DNA from: Actinomycetota bacterium
GTDB taxonomy: Bacteria > Actinomycetota > Actinomycetes > S36-B12
Assembly: GCA_016717115.1 (NCBI GenBank)
Contig: JADKGE010000001.1
Coordinates: forward strand, 744,001 to 808,000
DNA length: 64,000 bases
Reading direction: 5' to 3'
Shown: one piece after another, positions 43,277 through 51,839 of the stretch
Numbering within the stretch: position 1 is the first letter of the stretch
How the letters are laid out: each line of letters opens with the position of its first letter
Made by a program: the position numbers and the translations under genes
The notes under the pieces: model-generated
What the model saw: the letters and a program-made list of their open reading frames with translations, nothing else
Databases searched by the model: none
Told to the model about the DNA's origin: nothing

Positions 43277-45466
43277 TCAGCCGTCGTAGCGGAAGTAGCT
43301 GGTCGACATCGGCGGAAGGACGATCTCGGCCGATGCCGGTCGCCCGTGCCACGACGCCTCGGTCGCCTCGATCGCGCCGAAGTTGCCCATGCCCGATCCG
43401 CCGTACGCGACCGCGTCGGTGTTCATGACCTCCGACCACGTACCGGCGAACGGCAGGCCGAGACGGTAGCCCTCGCGGGGCACGGGGGACAGGTTCACCA
43501 TGACCGCGACGCACCCGCCGTGGTCATCCCACCTGAGCCAGCTGAAGGCATTCGAGCCCGAGTCGTTGGCATCGATCCACTCGAAGCCACCGGGCTCGGA
43601 GTCACGCTGCCACAGAGCGGGCGTGCCGACGTACAGGGAGTTGAGGTCGGTGACGGTCTGCAGCACTCCCGCGTGCTCCGGGAACTGAAGCAACCACCAG
43701 TCGAGGCCCTTCTCGCTCGACCACTCGGCCGACTGGGCGAACTCCGACCCCATGAAGAGCAGCTTCTTGCCTGGGTGGGCCCACATGTAGGCGAGGTAGG
43801 CGCGCAGGTTCGCGAGTTCCTGCCAGCGGTCACCGGGCATGCGCTCGATGAGAGAACCCTTGCCGTGGACGACCTCGTCGTGGGAGATCGGCAGGATGAA
43901 GTGCTCGCTGTAGGCGTACACCATCGAGAAGGTCATCTCGTTGTGGTGGTACTGACGGTGGATGGGCTCGTGGGACATGTACTCGAGGGTGTCGTGCATC
44001 CAGCCCATGTTCCACTTGTATCCGAAGCCGAGGCCACCGAGGAAGGTAGGCCTCGTCACGCCCGGCCACGCCGTCGACTCCTCGGCAATGGTCATCGCGC
44101 CGGGGACCCGCTTGTAGACCGTGGCGTTCATCTCCTGAAGGAAGGCGACCGCCTCGAGGTTCTCCCGTCCGCCGTACTGGTTCGGGTACCACTCCCCGTC
44201 CTTGCGCGAGTAGTCCAGGTACAGCATCGACGCGACCGCGTCCACTCGAAGTCCGTCGACGTGGTACTCCTCCAGCCAGTACAAGGCATTGGCTACCAGG
44301 AAGTTGCGCACCTCGGTGCGGCCGAAGTCGAACACGTACGTCCCCCAGTCGGGCTGCTCGCCGCGGCGCGGATCGAAGTGCTCGTACAGCGGCGTGCCGT
44401 CGAAGCGGGCCAGCGCCCACTCGTCCTTGGGGAAGTGGGCCGGGACCCAGTCGACGATCACGCCGATGCCGGCCTGATGGAGAGCATCGATCAGGAAGCG
44501 AAGGTCGTCGGGCTTGCCGAAGCGCGACGTGGGGGCGAAGTACGACGTGACCTGGTAGCCCCACGACGGCCCGTAGGGATGCTCGGCGACGGGAAGCAGT
44601 TCCACGTGCGTGAATCCCGCGTCACGCACGTACTCGGTCAGCTCTACGGCCAGTTGGCGGTAGTCGAGCCCTGACCGCCATGAGCCCAGGTGCACCTCGT
44701 AGATCGACATCGGGCGCTTGTGCTGGTCGATGGTGAGGCGCTCCTCCAGCCATGCCTCGTCGTCCCACTCGTAGCCGGCCGTGTAGACGACGGAGCCGGT
44801 GGCGGGGGGCACCTCGGTGGCGAAGGCGAACGGGTCGGCCTTCTCCCGCCACACTCCGTCCCGGCCGAGGATGTGGAACTTGTAGATGGCCCCGTTGCCG
44901 ATGTTGGGGATGTAGAGCTCCCAGATGCCCGTGGACCCCAGCGAGCGCATGGGGTGGGCGGTACCGTCCCAGAAGTTGAAGTCGCCTGAGACCCGCACGC
45001 CCTGGGCGTTGGGTGCCCAGACGGCGAACGACACCCCGCTCACGACACCGAGCGATGTCTGGTACGAGCGCACGTGCGCGCCGAGCACCTGCCACAACTG
45101 CTCGTGTCGTCCCTCGCCGATGAGGTGCAGGTCGATCTCGCCGAGGGTGGGCAGGAAGCGGTAGGGATCGTCGCCGGGCACGACGTTGCCGTCGTACTCC
45201 ACGTCGACGGAGTAGTCGGGCACGTCCGTCGTGTCGAGTGCGGTGACCCACACGCCGCGGTGCTCATGCGTCAGCGGGATGCGGTCGGTGGGCGTGACCA
45301 CCGTGACGGCCTCAGCGCCCGGCCGGAGCACGCGGATGGTGGTCGTGCCGTCCTCGACATGCGGCCCGAGGATCGAATGGGGGTCGTGGTGCCATCCATC
45401 GACAAGCCGGTCCAGGTCGAGCACCGACACGTCGCGCGGGGCCGGGCTGGAAGGTGACTGCGACAT
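43277..45466 (-). CDS. glgB: 1,4-alpha-glucan branching enzyme
   Basis: GH13 enzyme that adds alpha-1,6 branches to glycogen-like glucan. ATG at 45466 follows CGGAG and gives 729 residues; the longer frame upstream lacks homology. It has the extra N-terminal domain and CBM48 domain (GVRVSGDFNFWDG) common in actinobacteria, then the barrel with nucleophile Asp409 in LRVDAVASMLY, the acid in IAEESTAW and SHDEVVHGKGSL. It lies 53 bases downstream of glgE on the same strand, as in mycobacterial and Streptomyces glgE-glgB pairs. GlgE makes linear chains that GlgB branches. Confidence 0.95.
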   Translation of the reverse strand: MSQSPSSPAPRDVSVLDLDRLVDGWHHDPHSILGPHVEDGTTTIRVLRPGAEAVTVVTPTDRIPLTHEHRGVWVTALDTTDVPDYSVDVEYDGNVVPGDDPYRFLPTLGEIDLHLIGEGRHEQLWQVLGAHVRSYQTSLGVVSGVSFAVWAPNAQGVRVSGDFNFWDGTAHPMRSLGSTGIWELYIPNIGNGAIYKFHILGRDGVWREKADPFAFATEVPPATGSVVYTAGYEWDDEAWLEERLTIDQHKRPMSIYEVHLGSWRSGLDYRQLAVELTEYVRDAGFTHVELLPVAEHPYGPSWGYQVTSYFAPTSRFGKPDDLRFLIDALHQAGIGVIVDWVPAHFPKDEWALARFDGTPLYEHFDPRRGEQPDWGTYVFDFGRTEVRNFLVANALYWLEEYHVDGLRVDAVASMLYLDYSRKDGEWYPNQYGGRENLEAVAFLQEMNATVYKRVPGAMTIAEESTAWPGVTRPTFLGGLGFGYKWNMGWMHDTLEYMSHEPIHRQYHHNEMTFSMVYAYSEHFILPISHDEVVHGKGSLIERMPGDRWQELANLRAYLAYMWAHPGKKLLFMGSEFAQSAEWSSEKGLDWWLLQFPEHAGVLQTVTDLNSLYVGTPALWQRDSEPGGFEWIDANDSGSNAFSWLRWDDHGGCVAVMVNLSPVPREGYRLGLPFAGTWSEVMNTDAVAYGGSGMGNFGAIEATEASWHGRPASAEIVLPPMSTSYFRYDG

Positions 45467-45519
45467 GCTCGCTCCGGGAGTGTTCGTCGTGCGTGGCTGG
45501 TGCGGGGGTAGTCGTTCTT

Positions 45520-47619
45520 TCAGATCTGTCGGACGTGCACGACGTGGGCGACGTGCTCCCACGGTCTCAGGTGGACGTAGGTGCTGCGTTCCCAGGTCCA
45601 GACGCTGTCGGTGATGAGGTCGTGGGCCACATACCGCTCGGTGTCCGACAAACCCAGAGAGGGAAGGTCCCACCAGATCGTCGCCTCATGGTCATGCGTC
45701 GGGTCGAGGGTGCACACGACGAGGATGACGTCGTCGCCGTCGCGCTTCGAGAAGGCGATGACGTCGTTGCTGTCGCTGCCGTGGAACCGCAGCGACCGGA
45801 GGTCCTGCAGTGCCGCGTGGCCGTGGCGGATGGCATTGAGCTGCGCGATGTACGGCGCCAGCGTGCGGCCCTGCTTGCGGGCCAGCTCCCAGTCGCGGGG
45901 ACGGTACTGGTACTTCTCCGAGTCGAGGTACTCCTCGCTGCCCGGGCGCACCGCCACGTGCTCGTACAGCTCGAATCCGCTGTAGACCCCGTAGGTGGGG
46001 GACAACGTGGCGCCGAGAGTGGCACGGATCGCGAAGCCGGCCGGTCCCGAGTGCTGGAGGAACTCGGGGTTGATGTCGGGGGTGTTCACGAAGAAGTTCG
46101 GGCGCATGTAGGCACTGGCGGGGCCGGCGAGCTCGCTTGCGTACTCCTCGATCTCCTGGCGTGTGTTGCGCCACGTGAAGTACGTGTAGCTCTGCTGGAA
46201 GCCCACCTCTGCCAGCGCGCGCATCATGGGCGGCCGGGTGAACGCCTCGGCGAGGAACAGGACGTCGGGGTCGGTGGCGTAGATGCTGGTCATGAGGCGG
46301 TCCCACACCCACAGGGGCTTGGTGTGCGGATTGTCGACGCGGAAGATGCGCACTCCGTGATCCATCCAGTAGCGCACGATGCGCTCGACCTCGGCGTACA
46401 GCCCCTCGGGGTCATTGTCGAAGTTGAGGGGGTAGATGTCCTGGTACTTCTTGGGCGGGTTCTCGGCGTACGCGATGGTGCCGTCGGCTCGCGTGGTGAA
46501 CCACTCGGGGTGCGCGGCGACCCAGGGGTGGTCGGGAGCGGCCTGGAGGGCGAGGTCGATCGCGATCTCGAGCCCGAGTTCGATGCAGCGGGCGACGAAG
46601 GCGTCGAAGTCGTCGATGGTGCCGAGGTCGGGATGAATGGCGTCATGGCCGCCCTCGGCCGACCCGATGGCCCACGGCGAGCCCGGGTCCTCCGGTCCCG
46701 GGGTGAGCGTGTTGTTCGGGCCCTTGCGGTTGATCCGGCCGATCGGGTGCACCGGCGGGACGTAGACGACATCGAAGCCCATCTCGGCGACGGCATCGAG
46801 TCGCTGCGCGGCGGTGGCGAAGGTGCCGGTGCGTGGCGGATCGAGGCTTGCGCCCTCGCTGCGCGGGAAGAACTCGTACCAGGCGCCGACGAGCGCCCGC
46901 CGGCGCTGGACCCGCAGAGGCCACGGTCCGCTGGCGGTCACCCCCTCGCGCAGGGGTCGTCGGTGCATCAGTTCCGTGATGACCGGGTCGGTGCCGGCCG
47001 CCAGGCGCACCGGCACGGGCAGTGCCGTGGCCACCAGGGTGCGGGCGGCGCTGACGAGCGTGGTGCGGTCATCCTCGGCCCCGGCCGGCAGACTGTCGGC
47101 AGCGCGCTCAAGCAGGAGGGATCCCTCGAGCAGTTCGAGGTCGACGTCCTGGTCGGCCGGGATCTTGATCAGCGCCCGATGCAGCCACGTGTCCCACGGG
47201 CTGCCCCACGCCTCGATGGTGAAGGACCAGTCGCCGACCGCATCCGGCCGAACGATGCCCATCCACGTGTCCAGCCCCGTCGCCTCGTCGTCCATGCGGA
47301 CCGCTTGGGCCACCGACCCGTCGGGACGCGTGAGGATGACGGTGAGCCCCATGCTGTCGTGACCCTCGCGGAATGACGTCGCCCGGACTGGTACCGCCTC
47401 GCCGACGGCCGCGGTGGCGGGCCGCCGGCCGCCCACGCTCACGGGGGAGACCTGGGTGATGGGGAATCGGCCCGAGAGCTCCACGGGCGGGGTGAGGAGG
47501 CGCGGCGTCCACGGTGCGGGGGGGTTCGCCGGAACGACGGCACGTTCGTGGGGCGCGCGGGACCGGGACGTCGACGATCGGGCGCCGGCGGCGGACCGGC
47601 GAGATGGCTCACTCCCCAT
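45520..47619 (-). CDS. glgE: Alpha-1,4-glucan:maltose-1-phosphate maltosyltransferase
   Basis: GH13_3 enzyme that extends alpha-glucan with maltose units from maltose-1-phosphate. The ATG at 47619 gives 699 residues; it lies seven bases from a TAGGCT -10, and the first 40 residues are low-complexity, so a later start is possible. Nucleophile Asp429 lies in IFRVDNPHTKP, and the acid in FLAEAFTRPPMM. The N-terminal beta domain (RFPITQVSPV) and NPPKKYQDIYPLNFDND are GlgE hallmarks. treS and the maltokinase that supply substrate are not in this window. Divergent from glgP. Confidence 0.95.
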   Translation of the reverse strand: MGSEPSRRSAAGARSSTSRSRAPHERAVVPANPPAPWTPRLLTPPVELSGRFPITQVSPVSVGGRRPATAAVGEAVPVRATSFREGHDSMGLTVILTRPDGSVAQAVRMDDEATGLDTWMGIVRPDAVGDWSFTIEAWGSPWDTWLHRALIKIPADQDVDLELLEGSLLLERAADSLPAGAEDDRTTLVSAARTLVATALPVPVRLAAGTDPVITELMHRRPLREGVTASGPWPLRVQRRRALVGAWYEFFPRSEGASLDPPRTGTFATAAQRLDAVAEMGFDVVYVPPVHPIGRINRKGPNNTLTPGPEDPGSPWAIGSAEGGHDAIHPDLGTIDDFDAFVARCIELGLEIAIDLALQAAPDHPWVAAHPEWFTTRADGTIAYAENPPKKYQDIYPLNFDNDPEGLYAEVERIVRYWMDHGVRIFRVDNPHTKPLWVWDRLMTSIYATDPDVLFLAEAFTRPPMMRALAEVGFQQSYTYFTWRNTRQEIEEYASELAGPASAYMRPNFFVNTPDINPEFLQHSGPAGFAIRATLGATLSPTYGVYSGFELYEHVAVRPGSEEYLDSEKYQYRPRDWELARKQGRTLAPYIAQLNAIRHGHAALQDLRSLRFHGSDSNDVIAFSKRDGDDVILVVCTLDPTHDHEATIWWDLPSLGLSDTERYVAHDLITDSVWTWERSTYVHLRPWEHVAHVVHVRQI

Positions 47620-47774
47620 GACGGGCAGCCTAGCGGCGGCATGCACCGGCAGCGGGGTCATCATCGGGACGCGTGGGAAAGGACTTGCGTTGCATGCAAG
47701 AACACGTCATTTACATGCGAGAAGTAGATGCCCACGTGCCGTCCACCGAGGTCTTTGCCGCTAGCGTGTGCGCC
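47620..47774. promoter_or_regulatory. Divergent promoter region of glgE and glgP with palindrome
   Basis: glgE: TAGGCT on the minus strand (plus 47627-47632), seven bases before the ATG. glgP: TAGCGT at 47762-47767, seven bases before the GTG at 47775. Between them the perfect palindrome TTGCATGCAA (47690-47699) sits inside a larger dyad CTTGC-N7-GCAAG (47684-47700). It resembles operators of LacI-type maltose or glucan regulators; the regulator is not in the window. Confidence 0.5.
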
Positions 47775-50368
47775 GTGAGAGCCATTCGCCGATTCACCGT
47801 CCGCACCGTGCTGCCCGAGAACCTCGCCGCGTTGGAGGAGCTCGCCATCAATCTTCGGTGGTCCTGGGACCCCCGAACCCGCGACCTGTTCGCGGCCATC
47901 GACCAGGACCTCTGGGAGTCCGGCGGTCACGATCCGGTCCGCCTCCTGGGCGAGGTGTCGGCCGAGCGACTCGCGGAGCTGTCCGCCGACGCAGGCTTCG
48001 TCGACTGGGTCAACCGGAGCCGCGGTGACCTGCAGGACTACCTCACATCGGACCGCTGGTTCCAGTCGCTGGGCGACGAGGCCCCCGCCGGCATCGCCTA
48101 CTTCTCGCCCGAGTACGGCATCGCCGCGGCGCTGCCTCAGTACTCCGGTGGCCTGGGCATCCTCGCCGGCGACCACCTCAAGACCGCCAGCGACCTCGGC
48201 GTGCCGATCATCGGCATCGGGCTGTTCTACCGCTCGGGCTACTTCCGCCAGTCCCTGTCCCGCGACGGGTGGCAGCAGGAGCGCTACCCCGTCCTCGATC
48301 CCGATGGCAGCCCGGTGTCGTTGCTGCGCGAGCCCGATGGATCCCCGGCGCGCATCGCCTTCGGCCTGCCTGGCGGGCGGTCCCTGTCCGCCCGCGTCTG
48401 GGTTGCGCAGGTCGGCCGCGTGCCCCTGCTGCTGCTGGACTCGGACGTGGAGGAGAACGGTCCCGCCGAGCGCGAGGTCACCGATCGCTTGTACGGCGGC
48501 GGCGGTGAGCACCGGCTCCAGCAGGAGATGCTCCTGGGCATCGGTGGCGTCCGAGCCATGCGCGCGTACTGCCGGATCTCGGGGCACAAGGCTCCCGAGG
48601 TGTTCCACACCAACGAGGGGCATGCCGGGTTCCTCGGGCTCGAGCGCATCCGCGAGTTCATCCAGGAGTCGCCGACGCTGTCGTTCGAGGATGCGCTGGA
48701 GGCGAGCCGGGCCGGCACCGTCTTCACCACGCACACCCCCGTTCCCGCCGGCATCGACCGCTTCCCGCGCGATCTCATCCACCAGTACTTCGGCGGCGAC
48801 AACGCCACCCCGGGCTGCCGGTCGATCGCATCCTCGAGCTCGGCGCCGAGAACTTCGATGGCGGCGATCCGGCCGTGTTCAACATGGCGGTCATGGGGCT
48901 TCGCCTCGGCCAGCGCGCGAACGGTGTCAGCCTCCTGCACGGGCAGGTGTCGCGAGGGATGTTCTCGGGTCTGTGGAGCGGCTTCGACAACGAGGACGTG
49001 CCCATCACGTCGATCACCAACGGCGTCCACGCCCCCACGTGGGTCGCGCGTGAGGTGATCGACCTCGCGCACGGGGAGTCGATCGACGACGCGCCCGGCT
49101 GGGAGGCCATCGCCAACACCCCCGACGAGCAGTTGTGGGCAACGAAGCGCATTCTTCGCGAAGAGCTCGTCGAGATGGCGCGCACACGCCTTCGCGACTC
49201 CTGGGTCACCCGAGGCGCCAGCGATGCCGAGCTCGGCTGGATCGACTCGGTGCTCGATCCCGACGTGCTGACCATCGGGTTCGCCCGTCGCGTGCCCTCC
49301 TACAAGCGCCTCACCCTCATGCTGCGCAACCCCGAGCGGCTCAAGGCCCTCCTGACCGATCCCGACCGCCCCGTGCAGCTCGTGGTCGCGGGCAAGGCCC
49401 ACCCGGCAGATGACGGTGGCAAGCGCCTCATCCAGGAGCTCGTGCACTTCGCCGACAAGGAGGACGTGCGCGAGCGCATCGTCTTCCTGCCGGACTACGA
49501 CATCGCGATGGCCACCGTGCTCTACCCCGGGTGCGACGTGTGGCTCAACAACCCCATCAGGCCGCTCGAGGCGAGCGGTACGTCGGGTATGAAGGCGGCT
49601 CTGAACGGCGCCCTGAACCTGTCGATCCTTGACGGCTGGTGGGACGAGTGGTTCGACGGCGAGAACGGCTGGGCGATCCCCACGGCCGACGGTGTGGAGG
49701 ACGCAGACCGGCGGGACGACATCGAGGCGGAGGCGCTCTACGCCCTCATCGAGAACTCGGTCGCGCCGGCGTTCTACACCCTCGACGAGCGGGGCCTGCC
49801 CACACGCTGGTTGGCCATGGTCCGGCACACCCTGCGGACGCTCGGGCCGAAGGTGCTCGCCAGCCGCATGCTCCGCGAGTACGTGTTGCGGCTGTACATG
49901 CCGGCCGCCCTCGCCTCCCGGGCCGTCGAAGGGGGTAACTTCGAGTCGGCCCGCAACCTCGCCACCTGGAAGAAGAAGGTGCGCGCGGCCTGGCCGTCGA
50001 TCCGGATCGACCACGTGGAGGCGGACGGCGTCGGGGACGCCGTGAACCTCGGCACGCCGATCACGGTCCGGGCATTCGTGTCGCTCGGGGATCTCACTCC
50101 GGACGACGTCATCGTGGAGACCGTCTACGGGCGTGTCGACGCTGACGATCGCCTCTCGCATCCGCAGCACGCGGCAATGGAGCAGGTCGAGAAGTACGAC
50201 GGTGGACGCTGGCAGTTCCGCCTGGTGGTGACACTCGACAAGAACGGTCCGTTCGGGTACACGGTGCGAGTGCTGCCGCGGCATCCCGGTCTGGCGACCC
50301 CGCAGGAGATGGGGCTGCAGGTGGTCCCGCCGCTGTCGGCCGGTTTCGCGGACGGCGTCCTGCGCTAG
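47775..50368 (+). pseudogene. glgP: Alpha-glucan phosphorylase, frameshifted
   Basis: Releases glucose-1-phosphate from glucan (PLP enzyme, GT35, short actinobacterial type). Starting at GTG 47775 (VRAIRRFTVRTVLPENLA), the frame is homologous until QYFGGDNATPG at about 48814, then turns to nonsense. The next frame resumes at once with LPVDRILELGAENFDGGDPA and runs to 50368, with GFARRVPSYKRLTLM, the PLP-lysine region ASGTSGMKAALNGALN, and the C-terminus. One missing base next to a GGG run explains it. Restored length would be about 865 residues with nothing else lost, so sequence error or very recent inactivation. It diverges from glgE; two neighbouring genes are broken in the same way. Confidence 0.85.
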
Positions 50369-51827
50369 CTGAGGGGCGGCGTGTCGGCGCAGTAGATGCT
50401 GCCGGACCGCACGCCGCAACGAGCGAAGGTGCCGCCGAGGGGATCCTTCATCTGAAGGCGCCAGGCGCCGCCATCGGCCGACGGGGTTGCGATCGCGTAG
50501 CCGAAGCGGGGCGCCACCCAGGCCCAGGAGGGCGCGGGGTAGGTCTGTCCGGGGGCGCCGACCGGGCCAGTCGCCGGCAGTTCGTAGCCGACGGCGGGGT
50601 CGAGCAGCGTGCCGCCGTTGCCCAGCACCAACTGGCCGGGCTGCCCGGGGATCTGCACGGCCTGGGCCAGGTGCAGGTGCGAGGAGAACACCAGGTCGTA
50701 GGTGCCCAGGAGCCCGAACGAGGCGGCGGTCTGGTCGACGGACGACCACGGGTTGAAGGGCGCTCCCGGCTGGGCGAAGGTGCTCGTGACGTAGGCGTAG
50801 ACGGGCCGGTGCGTCACCAGCCAGCTCTCGCGTCCGTGCCGTTGCTGGGTGAGCCGGGCCGCCGACTCGTAGGCGGGTCGCTGCACCGCCGCGAAAGCGT
50901 CGGCCTTGGTATCGCTCCCGCCGGCCGAGTCGACGATGGCAAGTCGCAGGGTGCGGGTCGCGGTGACCTGCAGGTCGATCGCATAGGTCGCCGAGGGAAC
51001 GGTGGGGGCTGCCTCGAGGACGCCCGATGCGCCCGCAACTGGCGCGCACGTGCCTTCCGTGCCCGTGCGCGGATCGAAGAGGAGGAAGTAGCCGTTGCCG
51101 GCCCGGTTGCACTCCTCGTGATTCCCGCGCGTCACGATCAGGGGAGCCTTCGAGAGGATCGGTGTCATCGGCAGGAGGACGTCGGCCAGCCATCCATACG
51201 CGCTGTCGGTGAAGGGCAGCCCGCCCACCGGCGGCGGGCTCGAGCCGCACTCCGCCTGAGACGCGGTCGGGCAAGCGGCCTCGCGGTAGAAGAAGTCGCC
51301 GTTGAAGATGACGGCGTCAGGCTCCATCGTCGGCGATGCTCTGCGAGATCGAGGCCAGTGGCCAGGCCTCGACGGATGCGCAGTCCTGCACCTGCCACGA
51401 CGCGATGCGGCAGCCGCTGTCACCGAAGAGTGCGAGGTGATCCGCACGTGCGGGCAGGCCGAGGGGATGGTCAGCCCCGCGATGCTTGCGGACACGGCGT
51501 TCAGCGGGATGCGTGCACTGCACACCGTGATGGAGTCGAAGGCGGGGACGTCGTGGCCGGTGCCTTGCGCGCGTACATCGTCAGCGACCGTCGCTCGACG
51601 CGTGCAGGCGCGGCGACGCGAACGTCGAGAAGAGGGCAGCTCGCCCCGGCCGGGACGACCGCGCGCGCCACAAGCCCCGAGGGTGACTCGCTCAGTGGGG
51701 CGGCGAGTGCGTAGGCGACGAGGACGCTGGTCGCTGCTCCGGGGGGTGCCAGAGCCACGGAGACCGTCCCGAGGAAGGCCGCCGACACCGCGACAGCGAC
51801 GGCACGGGCGGCTCGGTTACGGCTCAT
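50365..51827 (-). pseudogene. Secreted metallophosphoesterase with at least three frameshifts
   Basis: The gene starts at ATG 51827 with a signal peptide (AVAVAVSAAFLGTVSVALA), six bases from a TAGGGT -10. Homology then moves through three frames. A one-base loss near 51563 (after LTMYARK) leads to DVPAFDSITVCSARIPL. A one-base loss near 51463 leads to LALFGDSGCRIASWQVQDC. Near 51327-51333 it returns to the previous frame with MEPDAVIFNGDFFYR. The rest is intact: RGNHEECNRAGNGYF, LVTHRPVY and FSSHLHLAQ, the metal-ligand motifs of calcineurin-type phosphoesterases. Its stop overlaps the end of glgP by four bases. Either decaying or poorly assembled. Confidence 0.75.
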
Positions 51828-51839
51828 GCTCGGACCCTA
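51828..51839 (-). promoter_or_regulatory. Leaderless -10 element of the phosphoesterase gene
   Basis: On the minus strand TAGGGT (plus 51834-51839) contains the glgX stop codon and is followed by six bases and the ATG at 51827. Confidence 0.4.

Noticed and set aside
48814..48875. Programmed ribosomal frameshift in glgP
   Set aside because: No slippery heptamer or downstream structure typical of programmed sites, and nearby genes carry similar random indels.
48284..51274. 996-codon minus-strand frame opposite glgP running into the phosphoesterase
   Set aside because: Not a fusion gene: its residues have no recognisable motifs, while the other frames do.
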